NCBI GenBank assembly: GCA_018350325.1
Contig: JAEVLN010000033.1
Span: 310,001 to 374,000 of the forward strand
Direction of reading: 5' to 3'
DNA length: 64,000 bases
Source of the DNA: Globodera rostochiensis
Taxonomy: Eukaryota; Nematoda; Chromadorea; Rhabditida; Heteroderidae
In this document: positions 47,463-60,869 of the stretch, in pieces
How positions within the stretch are numbered: the first letter of the stretch is position 1
Layout: each line of letters opens with the position of its first letter
Translations under genes and position numbers: made by a program
Notes under the pieces: model-generated
What the model saw: the letters and a program-made list of their open reading frames with translations, nothing else
What the model was told of the DNA's origin: nothing
The model's database searches: none

Positions 47463-48274
47463 AAAAAGTTATTAACAAGAGTTTGCATCGTTCATTTGTT
47501 CATTCAGATAAACTCCGTTCAATGATTAAATATGAGATCCTTAAGCTTGTTGATACATTAAATTACTTTCTATTTAAGACAAATGCTAATTTGACCACTT
47601 TGTTGCAAATGTTGTATTATTAGACTTAGACCTATATACTCATTTAATATAGTTACAAACGCTTAAGATATTTGCTTCGTAAACACATCGGTTTATTTAA
47701 ATGAATAAAATAAATTCCATTAAATATTTTAAGCATATTTAGACCGAGGCAGACGCGAGGTTAACTATTATATATTAATTTTCTTTAAAAAAAATTCAAT
47801 ATCAATAAGAATTAAAGACAAAACAAAACAGTTAATATATTTCTTAAACATAATTTTTGAAAAATGTTGAAAAATCAATTAATTTCCCAAATAAAATAGT
47901 GACGTTGTTTTTTTGACAACCTTTGAAAAAGAATCAAATTTCAATTATCAACAATTCCATGAAAAGAGAACAACCACTGAATTTTACATAAAAACCTTAT
48001 TTAAAAACCTATCTAATTAAATTTCGATAGTAACTAACCTATAATTGATTAATTATCGTGAAAAACGATGTCTCACAAATATTTAATAATGAAACATTCA
48101 AAAAAAAATTGCTTAATGGAAATTAATAATGATAAACCAGATAAGTAAAAGGTATTATGGTAAAATGAATACCATGTTTGTGAGTAGATACTTTATTTTA
48201 TTTTAACAGATATTAAAAAATAATGCTTTGGAATATTAAGATTTTTAATTTAAAAACATGATTATAAAATAATA

Positions 48275-48508
48275 TTGCATTTGTTCACATTTTACCAAAT
48301 TCTAAGCAGAACCAAAATCAAATCTAAAAATATATTAAATAAAAATTATATAACAATAAATGTATACCTACATTTTTTAAAATCTAATTTATACAAATGG
48401 GCCGAGATTTCTCGACCGCGAATTCAGTTGAAACACGAGAAGACAACACGGTCTAATTCATCGATACCCAACGCCGAAAATGCTCAAGTCAGCTTGCGTA
48501 AAATCTAG
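48275..48508 (+). other. 77-codon ORF ending in a GC-richer exon-like part
   Basis: The C-terminal half (WAEISRPRIQLKHEKTTRSN, SSIPNAENAQVSLRKI) is protein-like. The island shares GGGCCGAGATT with 41791 and AGAAGACAAC with 18305, in different frames. No product recognised; the AT-rich first half is doubtful. Confidence 0.25.
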
Positions 48509-48600
48509 TATTATTTTTTCTGTAATAAAAATAAATCAAGAACAATGTTCTAAAATTTAAAAAAAAACTTAAAATCTTTAAAAATTGTTAACTCATAACT

Positions 48601-48720
48601 AGGGTAGGACAGTACCGGTTAAAAACCGGTACCGCTGGTTTTCGGTAACCGGTTTAGAACTTGATGACCGGTAAACCGATCGGGTTTTTCGGTTTATTAC
48701 CTGTGTTTTACTGTTTCAAC
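48601..48720. mobile_element. End of an hAT-like MITE with ACCGGTT repeats
   Basis: CTAGGGTAGGACAGTACCGG at the left is followed by AACCGGTACCG, GGTAACCGGTTT and GACCGGTAAACCG units. The right end is not found. 48799-48930 downstream is open for 44 codons (HWIETLILSETRDLSTKTRD) and might lie inside the element. Confidence 0.55.
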
Positions 48721-49056
48721 TTTTTTGGATCTGTTTAGTTCTCAAAAACGTTTTTTTATTTTTCATTCAAAATAATAAAGATATTTTAATTTTCTTGTAA
48801 TTTTTGTGGCCTTTAAATAAAACATTCGAGCACTGGATCGAGACTTTAATTTTGAGTGAGACTCGAGATCTTAGCACAAAAACCCGAGACATTTTTAAGT
48901 TCAATAAAAAGCAATCAAACCTTTACGAATAATATTTATAAAAAAAATTAAAGTCAACGACCAATTACACTTTATCAACAAAAAGTCATTTATAATAAAA
49001 GTGAAGTGTTTAAAATTAATAACCTTGTTATTAATTAAAAATGTAATTATAATATT

Positions 49057-49893
49057 TAATTTTATATATTTCAATTTTATCTTTTACGTAATAATTTTAG
49101 AATAGGTAACTACAAACAATGTAATTACTTTTTTTTATGAAAGATTAAAATAAATATACCTAAAATATTTATATACAACCTTACTTATTAATATAAATTT
49201 AAAAAATCCATATAAACTTTTGCCAAAAATTCTAAATGTAAGTTTACAATATTTAAAAAAAAAGATTCATAAGAATATATATGGAGTTTTTTATGTAGAA
49301 AATAAAAAAATAATTCGTTTGCCCTTAAAGTAATCAAATCCCAGGCAAAACCATGCACGCAGCACCAAAGCGTCAGCATCAAGTATTACATAGCCGCACA
49401 ATGTGCCTAGTGGTAATAAATAAATAAAATATTAAATGTATAAAGAAAGAACACAGGATCAACTAATGGTTGTACGTACAACGTTCAAAGTGCACGTGCA
49501 TTATGTTAAAAGAAAATTTCACCCCAGAACACAAGTCACAAAAAACAGAGCTAAAAAAATTAACAAGTTATTTCATTACTAAATTATAAATTAAAACTTA
49601 TTATTTCCAAATAAACCTTTTAATAAAGTACAAATAATATTAAACTATTTGGTGTTCGGCCTGGATTAATGAATAAAATAAATTGCTTTTTAAAATAAAT
49701 ACTTAAGTTATTTGTTTAAATAAATTCAATAGAAATTAATTTATAACAATAAAGTAATCCCAAAAAAAGTGATTAAAACTAGGCTTTTTCAATAATGGTA
49801 ATGGAAATAAAAAAATGATTTGATAGATAAATTAAAACAATATATTATGCAATGTTTCGATGACCGGCCTTTTGCGATTTGGCTTAACCGTGA
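49057..49893 (+). repeat. Tandem duplication, unit 1
   Basis: It begins ATTTAATTTTATATATTTCA and ends at the ...GGCTTAACCGTGAATT junction where unit 2 starts. Shared with unit 2 in order: TACGTAATAATTTTAGAATA, ATATATGGAGTTTTTTATG, GCACCAAAGCGT, CCTAGTGGTAATAAATAAAT, GGATCAACTAA, ACACAAG-CACAAAAAACAG, TGATAGATAAATTAAAACA. The minus-strand ORF 49382-49188 (MMLTLWCCVHGFAWDL...) is interrupted in unit 2. Confidence 0.88.
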
Positions 49894-50990
49894 ATTAATT
49901 TTATATATTTTAATTATCTTTTACGTAATAATTTTAGAATAGGTGACAACAAACAATGTAATTACTTGTTTTTATGAAAGATTAAAATAAATATACCTCA
50001 AATATTTACATACAACTTCATTTATTAATATAAATTTAAAAAAATCCAATGCAAAGTCAATCAAAAACATTTCTTTTACAACCGTTTAAATAAAATTTAA
50101 AAAAAAATCAACTTGCCTTAAACTGTTACTACGATGACTGATGTTCTTCACTGACTACATTTTTTATAATATAAACCTTATTTTGACAATGTTTATAAAA
50201 AGAGAGAAATTATCATATTCTGTATAAGTAAACAATAAAATATAAACTTTTGCCAAAAAATTCTAAATGTGAGTTTTTAAAAAGATCATAAGAATATATA
50301 TGGAGTTTTTTATGGAGAAAATAAAAAAAATTCGTTTGTCCTTTTCAAAACGCAGGCACAAACACGCATGCTGCACCAAAGCGTGAGGATAACATCATGG
50401 CCTAGTGGTAATAAATAAATAAAATATTAAATGTATAAAAAGAACAAAGGATCAACTAAATGGTTGTACAACGTTCAAAAGTGAACGTGCATATTTAAAC
50501 TACTTAATATAAATATTATATATATATATATATTTATAATTAGTTTTAAATTCTTTTTATAATCAAAACATAACAGTTTCTAAACTGATAACGCACTGAA
50601 GGAAAATCAAATTCCATTTACCAGAGAACACAAGCCACAAAAAACAGAGCTAAAAAATTAACAATTTAAATATTCATTATAATATTAGGTGTAAAAATAT
50701 AATTCGCTTTCAGTAAATTGTTATACATAATGAGAAGCGAGAATCATAGTTTATAATTAAATACAGCAAAAATAAAATAAATTGTTTTTTAAAATTAAAT
50801 TCAATAGAAAATTAATTATAATAATAAATAAACCAAAAAAAGTGATTTAATATAAGATTTTTCATGAAATAGATGCATTAATAATATATGGTGGAAATGA
50901 AAAAATTATTTGATAGATTAAATTAAAACAATATATTTATATTATAAGAGTGTTTCATGACCAGCCTTTTTGCTAATTGGCTTAACCATG
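49894..50990 (+). repeat. Tandem duplication, unit 2
   Basis: It follows unit 1 directly and ends with CCAGCCTTTTTGCTAATTGG, the equivalent of the CCGGCCTTTTGCGATTTGG ending of unit 1. It is longer because of AT-rich insertions, including an AT dinucleotide run at 50515-50533. Confidence 0.88.
50515..50533. repeat. (TA)n microsatellite
   Basis: It is an uninterrupted TA run inside unit 2 of the tandem duplication, absent from unit 1. Confidence 0.9.
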
Positions 50991-52276
50991 AAAGTTAGCT
51001 AGATGCTAGGGACAACATTATTATTTATTAATCAGCGTATTGATGTCTCCACTAATTTAAAAATCATTTACAAAAAATAATAATATTTTAACATAAACCC
51101 ACTAAAACAAAATGTATTTGCACGTAAATTTATAATTTATACAATTGTTATTATCTTACGTCAGATGAAGACGTTGCTTATACGCTATGCAGGGCCAAGA
51201 CGTTATGAAGGCAAAAAAAAAGAGTCATGCAGCAATTAATATTGAAAATAATCTTTAAAAGACAAAGTGCCAGACAGATTAACAAATTAAGCAAATAATT
51301 TTAGCATTGTTTCTTAACATTTATTTATATGTATATGCAAACATTGTTTATAAACGGTTATAATCTTAAAGATATTACTTTGTTCATTGCAAATTAAAAA
51401 TATAGTAAATATTGCATTTAATAAGATTAAATTAATGTTTAATGTATGCATAAAAAATATTTTACTCTGATTTGGTTATCAAGGCTTTCCTTTATTTCAA
51501 TTAAACTTTGTTTTAAGGCTGACATATTTAAATAATTACCATTAATAATTGAGAAAAAAACACTGCAAATTTGAATAGGGCGTTTGAATAAACGTATCGT
51601 CGAAGTCAAACAGCAGAAAATAAAAAATGCAAATTCAACTTAATTAATAAAATTAATTTTTGTGCATTAATAAAATTAAAAAAATATATTTTTAAATTCG
51701 ACACTCCGTACCAAAATCTTCTGAGGCTTGCTTACCAGCAGCACACCCAACCCCAACCGAACCAGCTCTCAATTAATTCAGATGAATGCAATTGGGAAAC
51801 CATTTGAACATAAATTACTGGCTGATCATCTTTTAATTTAACACAAAATTAAATTTTTAAAATTTCTCAATAAAGTAAATTTAATGACATACAAAGGAAG
51901 GCAGACAGATGGTCCGCGTACACGCGAACCCAACAAGAAAGAATAAAATTTATTACATAATTTTATTTAGAAAAATAAACTAAAAAATGTGATCATATAT
52001 ATCAACTATTTCCTAAAAATATTCTAATTAACTCTAAAATAGATCGAAGTCCAGAGTTCTTCGATCAGTATTATAAAAAACAGCAACATCTAATCAAGAA
52101 GTTTCAAAAATTATTAAACTCTAATTTACAAAAAAAAATAAACATAAGTTTAAATCAGTCATGGTAAATAAAAAAATCATATTTTCTATTAAACATCTTT
52201 CGCACTCCAGTAAAAATTATTTTGGCTTTACAAAAAAAAACTCACTACTGTTTATTTATTCAAAATACATTTAAAA

Positions 52277-52302
<26 letters not shown>
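52277..52302. repeat. (AT)n microsatellite
   Basis: It is an uninterrupted run of 13 AT dinucleotides in AT-rich sequence. Confidence 0.9.
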
Positions 52303-52308
<6 letters not shown>

Positions 52309-53444
52309 TCAAATAGCTTTTTAGTATTACATTCATAAATAACCTAACATTCTTGAATAAAAGCATAATCTTTAGCAACCGCAAAAGGGTGAACTAATTT
52401 TAATTCACTACTCATCCTAAATGTTAAAAATAAAATAAAATAAAAAGTATGACAAAAAAACTCAACTGAATGGAATAAAAATGGTGAGGGCGAGGGGAGA
52501 AATTTGGACTAAAACAAATCGGTCGAATCAATTTAAGTTAAAAATCAGTTACTTGATGTAATAAAGTTCTTAATACCTAGTTAACGATTATAAGCAGTTA
52601 ACTGGCGCAAAGTCTAGACTCAAGTAGTCACAACAGAAAATTGCATACCGAGGACGGTGGTTATCGACTTGGCTACCATCCGCAAGAACAAGAGCTGGAT
52701 CTTGACCGCGTTTGTTTAAAATAACAAAAAATTATAAATGCGATTAAATAATAAGTCTATGACATCATAACCGTTAGTTACTCAACATTAAAAATATAAA
52801 CTTTTAAAATAAATTCTTGAATTGATTTTGAGAAAAACATTAAGTATTAGCATAATACAAATATGTTGCCTTGGTTTAAATTTATTAAATATTTAATTCA
52901 AACAAAAAAAAGTTTACATACAAAAATAAAAAGGAACATGTTATCACCGGAAAAAAAGGATTAAAATAATATACGCATTTTTAAATTTAAAAACTTAATA
53001 AAACAATTTAATTATTTGAGAATAAAATTATTAAAAGACCAGATAATGCCACAAACAGCGCATGTAATACCTAAAAGCCGCTTAAACTATTGTGATTGAA
53101 GCATGATTTATAAATTTTAAAACTATTAAGCACTTATCTAACACTAATCGGCAATCAAAGAAATACTTAAAATTGTATTTGCACATACAAAAATAATAAA
53201 ATTAAATTAAACATAACTAACAGAAATAATTTTGTTTAATTAGGGTAATAATAACTATTTAGTTTAACAATACTTATTTTGCAAGGACAATATTAAAGGT
53301 GTAAATAATAAAAGCATAAGAAAAATTTATTATAAAAACATTCAAACAATGCATCTTAAACGATGAATTTTAATTTTTAAAAAACCTTTGAGACATCAGA
53401 CATCTAATAAATTAAAGAATTTTCTGCAAAAAGCTTAAAGTATA

Positions 53445-53535
53445 ATGGAGTCCGAACTCAAACGGCAACGCCTACAACAACGCAAGAATAGCCCACCATG
53501 AAATGGGACATTCGGCAATGCTAAAATAATATAAT
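53445..53535 (+). other. Exon-like island paralogous to 34517-34651
   Basis: It shares CAACGCAAGAATAGCCCA and flanking bases with the 34.5-kb island. One frame starts at an ATG (MESELKRQRLQQRKNSPP) and ends TGA; the other follows the 34.5-kb frame (NARIAHHEMGHSAMLK) to TAA. Confidence 0.3.
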
Positions 53536-55537
53536 AGTTTAAAACGTATAAAAATGTATACATTTTCAATCGCAAAAATAAAAGTTTTTTTTTTATTGCT
53601 TACCATAGAGAAAAGCAAATTTCAATCTAAACCTTTATAAGATTTTGTAAAATTCGAAAAATTAATATAAGTATAACAACCAGAGGAGATGTAATGGCGT
53701 TTGGATTTTAGAAATCGTTTCAATTAAATAAACAAAAAATCTTTGATAAAGCATTATTAAGTAAATCTAAAAGCAAAAATTCATTTTCATCTGAAAAAAT
53801 AAACCCAAAAAAAGTTATTTATTGCTGAAAAAAGAAAAAACAAATTTAGTTTAAACCTTTTATTATTCCGGATACAAATTCGAATTTAAATATAAAGTTA
53901 TTAATAGTTATTAAAATAAATTAAAACGTTAAAATAATTATAATAAAGTAGTTGGTCCGTTCGGGCAGCTGATAAATCATAAAAATAAGAAATAATGTGA
54001 ATCAAAAAAACAATTTTTACAGGAATTTTTATGAGAATGATTTAGGGATATTTAAAGACAAATCAACATATTTATAAGCAATCGCATACATCCAATTTTT
54101 TTAATTAACAAATATAATTAATGATGTTTGCTGTTTTATAGCCGTTCTGAAACGACTATTTTTGAGATGACTAATAAATATTATCTATTTTAATGCTTAT
54201 CTAAAGCAATATGAATTGTCACTAATTGTTGGGTAATTTTTTATAATCCATTCACTTTTTGCACTATTTGGTCACGATCACAAGGGTTCGCGGGACTTTT
54301 TGTTCATTTTAATTTAAGTAAACATGTAAATCTTTCCATCAGCTAATTGATGAATCTCGGTTAAAAAAACAATGTCGTTCATTGAGAAATTGCAAATCCT
54401 AATGCTTCTTTTCCTTCCAGCATATAATTTTTTGAGTTTTGAAAGTTGCGAAATTTTAACCACTTAATCTTTTCAACACATGAATCAAAAACTGAAATAA
54501 ATATTTTACTATAATATCATGCAAAACCGCCGTGCGGAGAGGCAGCAACGTTCTTTCTGAACTTTTCTCGGCAATGGGAAAAATATAGTTGTGCGCAAAA
54601 TGTATGAGCGGGCAGGATAATTATTATTTTTAAATATTTATATACAATTGAAAATATATTTTTTAAATGAAATGAAATGAAATAAAATAATACAAAAATC
54701 AAATCACTTTTTTATTTAAAAACAATTAAAGGTATTTAGAAATTATTAAAAGCTTTGAAAAAACTCAAAATATCCTGGTGACCGATTTGCCTTGGTTACT
54801 AATTTTCGGTGACCAATTTTCCGGGACTCGAATAATTATCGCATTACCTGAAATTAATTTTAAAATTTCTCATCGCGCCGGTTCCCATATCGATTTGTTA
54901 CTTTACTGTTAGATCGCGATCTTAACTACTCCATACAATCATAGTTACCTAGATCAAAAAATCAATAAATTAAAATTGAAGGAAAGGATTTTTTTACTTT
55001 TAAAGCAAATATGTTTAAGTTTGGATAAAATACGTTTCTCAGTCATGTATGACAAATTAGTGAAAATTTAAGTTGTATTTTTACACTAATAACAACGCTC
55101 AAGCAATTCATTAAGTTTGTAGTATATTGAATAAAATATTTTAGTGAAAATATTTTTCATCTTATTAAATTAAAATGAATGTTTTTTGAGATAAATTTGT
55201 CTTATTGCATTTATTGATTCTATTAATGTTAAAATAATATTTCTTAATTAAAGTTAATTTTGTGATAATATCCGATAATTTTAGCTTAAATGATTTTTGA
55301 TATTTCAAATTCTTTAATAACAAATAGTTTGTGTTTAATAATTTGTAATAGTTTTCAAAGGTTTTATTCTTGTTTCTATGACAAACCATAATAAATGAAA
55401 AATTTCAATTTTTTAAATATTTATATAAACCAATTGTGTATTAAATACAATTTATTATGATTGCATCTTCATTTTCCATTTTATTTTAGCTTAATCATTA
55501 TTTGAATCTATGAGAAATCATTTTTAAAATTTGTGTC

Positions 55538-56052
55538 ATGGGACTCGATGTGCTTTTGTCCAAGACCTATTTGTCTCTCTCCAATTTTCCGTTGACTGGA
55601 GCTGCATTTAATATGCGGATTTATTGAATTTCTATTTTGGTTTCAGTATTAAAAAATTTACTATTTTACGTATAAATCAGTTTAATCTTTATTTCTTTCG
55701 GTTATATTAAAATATTAAAAAGTTGACGCAGGACAAAATGCTCTGACCTTCTATAATAATTGATTAATATTAGTTGCATAATATAGTGTTTATCCAATTA
55801 GCTCCGGTCATCTTAAAAAAATCGCGTTATTTTTCAATTAAGATTAGAATTCTTTATATTATAATTTAAGCGTGATTCATGATTGGCACTTGCCGTTTTT
55901 GCCTCAACTTGAATGAAGTCACGTAGCTCAATGTTTTTTTACTGTTTTGCTATCCAAACGTTTGTTCGAAATCACGATTTATATTCTTCATATTCATAAT
56001 AGTTTTAGTAAAATATTTAACACCTATTTATTCATTAGAACATTGTAAATGA
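55538..56052 (+). other. Two small ORFs, unidentified
   Basis: 55538-55627 is a 29-codon ORF from an ATG (MGLDVLLSKTYLSLSNFPL...). 55879-56052 starts MIGTCRFCLNLNEVT, meets a TAG, then stays open for 41 codons. C-R-F-C near the start could be half of a zinc site, but no second cysteine pair of a known finger follows at the right distance. Confidence 0.25.
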
Positions 56053-56189
56053 TATAATAATTATATTTTCGTTTTATTAATGGCTTGATTTAAACAACCT
56101 TTTGCTCACACCACTCGTTCATGACAGAGGCACCTTTTATTTTGTTTATTATAAAAGTTGATTGGCTGTTATTAAATTTTTTAAAAGTA

Positions 56190-56230
56190 ATTTAAATACG
56201 TTGGGATATTTAAATACGTTGGGATATTGG
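56190..56230. repeat. 20-bp tandem repeat, two units
   Basis: TTTAAATACGTTGGGATATT occurs twice in succession within the minus-strand ORF 56343-56149; on that strand it encodes the repeated YPNVFK. Confidence 0.8.
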
Positions 56231-56349
56231 TCTATTGTAAAATGATAAAATGTTTTTATTTCGGCAAAATTTGCATTTGTTTTTAAGATGTATTGGCCAC
56301 CTTGCCACGCAAAGATATCTTTTACATTAAAAATTAACCACATGGAGAA

Positions 56350-58550
56350 GCGAGTTTAATTTAAATATTAAAAAATAAAATGCTTTTGCTTTAATTTCTT
56401 ACAAAGACATTACATAATAACAATTATCACGTTTATCTTCAAACTTTGTTTATAACTTTATTTATAAAGATGCTTTTTACTTAATAATCTTACAAAATTT
56501 GTTTTTTAAGTAATAGGGATTTATATGAAAATAATATTCAACTTTTATATATAGATTTAACAAAATTATATACGGAACGCACGATATCCCTGGTATGCAT
56601 ATAGATTTTATTTATGTTATAGAGCTTCTTTTTTTTTGGGTACATAACGTCTTTCCGTGATAGCGTATACGCAACTTCTTAAGCTTTTATTTAATATATA
56701 TCTAATATGCAGTAATATAAGCTTTTTTAGAAATAAGTCTTTATGTTTTCCCAAATTTTTTGCTTACTTTAGTATTTGCAATTTAAAACGAGTAGTTACA
56801 TTATTTATTTATTTATATTAATTGACTTTAATTTTTTATTTTTCGCATTACTATTATTCTTATGTAAGTACTATTATAGTAGTTTTAATTTGTTACAGTA
56901 TATTCATCAATTATTCTTTAGTAAAAAATAAATATCATGTTTTTAATTTTACATATAAAGAAATGTAAAATGTAATTTTTAATTAGATTCAAATTTAGTT
57001 TAAATTTTAAACAAATTTTTTATGGTGACCAGCCCCAAAAATTTATAAAACTTTTATAAAAAATATTTGAGGAAAATAGTAATTTAGAATTTTACCTGAA
57101 CTTTCCGAAAAAAAATTTTATCTCGCTTTCAATAAGTGCCCTTTTTAATTTAAATTGTAAAAAAACAAATTGAGAATTTGATTTTCATATAATTTATGTT
57201 TTTATGAATTATTTTTAGTTTTTAAAGAGTATTTTTATTTTTCAAAGAGCTAAATGCTTATTGTAGTTTAAATAGGTAATTATTTCATTGTGATTTAATC
57301 AATAAGCTCAATTTATTATTTAAATGTTAATGTTAATTATTGCGAGTAAAATTATTTAAATCACATTTTATTATTGTTATTAAAGTCGATTTTTATTGCT
57401 CTAACGCTGTTGTAGTGTCATAATCGATTACACATTATATTATTCTTTTGTCTTTTACTTATTTTTATCGCTGTTTTATATAAATAAAATTATTTAGTTT
57501 TTAAATGCCCCAAATAATTCTTTCTTAGTTTTTCCAAGAATTAATTTCAATAATAGTACTTGTTAATAAGAATTTATTATTAATTGTTTATTTTAATTGC
57601 AACTTTATATTTTTATTTAATATTTGCTAGTTGAGCAAAATGATATCATTATGGTATGCAGATAAAAAAAGCTTTAATATACAAAGACATGCGCTCCATC
57701 CGTTTTTGCAATTGTTAGGTCGATGATGTACATATATGTACTGCAACGCAAGCATCCTTAAGACCTTGCAAAGTTGGACGTTGTTGATGTCATGAACTGC
57801 TTATATGTACTGTAACTATTAGGTATTATATCTAATACATGATTTCATTTTCCGTGTTTTGTCATAAAGATCATTTTATGATATAAATTTCAATTTTTAT
57901 TTTATTAAAAATATTTTGGTACATTAAGTCGTAAGTCCAACTCATTTATATTATTCGTTTTCATACAGAGAATTTTTTATATTATTTTAACTCATTACAT
58001 GTGTATAAATATCAATGCTTATGTTCTTTTTTTACTGAATAATAATGTTTTTAATTTTTTTCTTACTTTTGATGTAATTAATACAAAGGGTTTTTTATTA
58101 TGAGTTCTGTTACAACCCATTTATTTTTTAAATTTCTATCTATATTTAAATTTTGAATATTACGCGGTTTTCTTTTAAATATGATAACTATTTAAAATAT
58201 TTAGTTTTGTATTTATTTTATTTGTAATTCAATATTTTATTTTTATCACTTTTATACTATCGTAATTTATATTCTTTTCATTATTTTTTATTTTGATTTC
58301 TGCTTATTGTTGTTGAAATCGATAAATTTTTTTATCATATTTCATCTAAAATAATTTATCAACTCCGCTCAATCAATACTTTTTACACAATAAACTAATA
58401 ATATTTCAAAAAGCTGCAGTTTTTGTTGTATAGTCTGCAAAATTGAAGAGCTGTTCAACGCATTTTCATTTTTAAATAAAATTTATTAATGTTTTTATGC
58501 ATTAATGGTTTTTTAGACTAACACAAAAAGAAGCACATTCGTTTTATTGC
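56350..58550. other. AT-rich sequence, T-rich on the plus strand
   Basis: No gene is recognised. The plus strand turns markedly T-rich here, whereas most of the window to the left is A-rich on this strand. One GC-richer island at about 57700-57800 has a TGTACTG near each end (TATATGTACTGCAACG and CTTATATGTACTGTAACT), a direct repeat of about 70-bp spacing. Confidence 0.4.
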
Positions 58551-58557
58551 TATTTAA

Positions 58558-58829
58558 TTCGGCGACAACGTTTGTATTTTGCTTTTCATATACATAAATA
58601 TCGGTGTGCCAAAGATGCGATTTTTATTTCAATATTATTTTTATAATTTAGTTTTAAATTTTATGGAAAATAGACGATTTAAAAAACAAATCAATGAGAG
58701 ATTATAATGGCAAATGGTGCTAGCCATCGGCGAGTCCCATAAGATCGCTCTGTATATGCTCGGTCGACGGATTTTTTAGTAAATTGTTTTAACGCTTTAT
58801 TTAAATTTACGCGTGAAGAGCATTTTTGA
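58558..58829 (+). other. Two abutting open fragments joined by TAATG
   Basis: 58558-58707 is open for 49 codons, with its TAA overlapping the ATG at 58707 (TAATG). The following frame reads MANGASHRRVP, a TAA, then DRSVYARSTDFLVNCFNALF and ends TGA at 58827. No product recognised. The TAATG overlap is most likely coincidence in a eukaryotic setting. Confidence 0.25.
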
Positions 58830-59078
58830 TTGATTGTTTGGCCGCAAGTGTTGAATCATTTTTGCATTTATTTAAATACGTGAAATGTGCTTATTGTAAA
58901 AATTCGCTATTCTTTACTTATCTTTTTATATTTAAATTATTTCTGTTGATAAATTAATCAAGTTCAATAAATAATTTTATGAACTTTATTACCTCTACAA
59001 ACTGATATTTTAACTTAAATTGAACAGTTACAGTTTTTCTTGAATATATTAATCCACTAGAAGCTCATGGATGTGTGT

Positions 59079-59587
59079 GTGAAAGAAGCGATCAGAAATA
59101 CGGAGCTTCATTATATTTTTTTGCAACATTTTAATTTATTTTTTAAAGTAGTTGGCCTATTAATATTTTTTGTTAACTTTTTTATTTTGTCATTGTCATC
59201 TGTTTAAAATGCTTAGACTTTTTTGATCGTCAAAAAATATAATATTACTTGTAGTATTTAATTTGTCAATATATTTTATTGAAAATATTTTTAGAATTTT
59301 AATAAAGAATATCATGTTTTTAAATAATATCCAATAGAAACAACAATATAAAATATTGTGTCCAAACAATAGTCAAAAATAATTTGTTTTGCCCGGCCCG
59401 TCAGCCTCGTTTAGCCAGATTCCAACATTTCAGCACATTCAGCAAATCAGGCGCTTCTTTTCAGGTTTATGAATAGATATATTTGTTTTCAATTTTTTTT
59501 CTATTTAAGAGTTTTTTATAAATCTAAATAACAAAATTGATGTAACACTCTTTTTATATGGTTAATATTTGGTCCTTTTATGAAGCT
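59079..59587 (+). repeat. Long inverted repeat, left arm
   Basis: The arm of about 509 bp is repeated inverted at 62520-63049. Markers from outside inwards: GAAAGAAGCGATCAGAAATA, GTTGGCCTATTAATATTTTT, GATCGTCAAAAAATATAATA, GCCCGGCCCGTCAG, AGGCGCTTCTTTTCAG and ATTTGGTCCTTTTATGAAGCT. A GC-rich core of about 75 bp (59391-59465) stands out in the AT-rich arm. The boundaries are sharp on both sides. Confidence 0.9.
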
Positions 59588-60869
59588 TTAAATTATTTGG
59601 AGAAAATTTTTGAGTGTACTTGAATTTCGTAAAATTTGCCTGTTATGTACTTGGAGATCAACATTTGTACTTGGATTGTTGTAACCCGATCCGAACCCTG
59701 AATTAAAATAATATAAAAAATTCATTGGTCATAAATTTTTCATGATTTGAGATCTTATTTCACATAAAAAAATTCGTTTGCGATGATTGCGCGTAAACCC
59801 CATGATATATAGTGGACGTCGCAAAGAACGAAGAACAAATCCACATGCATATTTTGATTAAAATGCATAAATACAATTTATAAAATTAATAATTATGCTT
59901 CGGTGCAATTTGTAAACACATAGCGTGTTATTTAACAAAATTTTATTATTTAAACAATATTACGCGTATTCACGCACTGAAAACTCTATTTATATAAATT
60001 TATGATTAAGAATCTTTGTTCGGGTTCTAAATTTAACATACAGAAGCGCATGAAAATTATAATTATTTAAATACTAAACTCCTCAACAAAGCATTCAGTT
60101 GAATGTGATGATGTCAATATTTATTTAATAATTGCATACAGAGAGAGGACCGTCGTCGCATTATAATTATTTAAATACTAAACACCTCAACAATTGAAGT
60201 TTCACTAATTTATCAGAAAAGAATTTTAATAAACTATAACCTAAATTATTTATTGAAATATCTAAAAAAAATTTAAAATATCAAAACGATAATCGTTCGT
60301 TAATCAAATCTTAATTATTTTTTTTAGCCATTATTTGTAGCACTGAACGTGCATTATTAGACTAATTAATTTTTATAAATAAATTCATTTAATCTTTTTA
60401 TTCAATGATGTTTTTTACGTCTAAATAAATAATCAGAAAAAAATTGATTAAAAACTACAGTCTAAAATTTATGAAAATATTACAAAATGAGATATTCATT
60501 ACAATGTTTCTTTTCTGCCATTTATAAAATTTAATTAAAATAACAAAAATAATCAGTTTAAAACTTTCAACAAGGGCACCAAGAGAGAATGTCGCATATG
60601 GTGAAAATAAATAATTGGTATGTTAAAAAAAACTATATTTCATTTGAATATCAAATTGTGAAATACTCCCTTTTATATTATTTGCTAATATTTTTGTTAC
60701 CACTTTGATCAAAAATAAAAATAAATAACAATTTATATGACCAAATCCGACTGCCCTCCGCCGAGCAAAAATCACTGTATCTGGCACAAGTACGGGCAGT
60801 GAACCATAAAGGGATATTTCGCCTTTTGTTGAGTAATTAATAAAATAAATAGAAACAATAACAAGCAAC

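Larger units (their letters stand above)
51000..55500. other. AT-rich intergenic sequence with islands
   Basis: 51180-51258 is a short ORF (MQGQDVMKAKKKSHAAINI). 51690-51813 is open (NLLRLAYQQHTQPQPNQLSI). 52602-52724 is open for 40 codons (RKLHTEDGGYRLGYHPQEQE, LDLDRVCLK). 54702-54517 (minus) is a 61-codon ORF ending FSHCREKFRKNVAASPHGG. None is recognised and no splice chain links them. Confidence 0.35.

Noticed and set aside
49395..50415. tRNA A box TGGCCTAGTGG near 50397 and its relative near 49404
   Set aside because: There is no B box at a suitable distance and no cloverleaf; it is simply part of the tandem duplication.
58705..58709. TAATG stop-start overlap as translational coupling
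   Set aside because: The surrounding sequence is eukaryotic and the downstream frame is broken by a TAA; overlap is expected often in AT-rich DNA.
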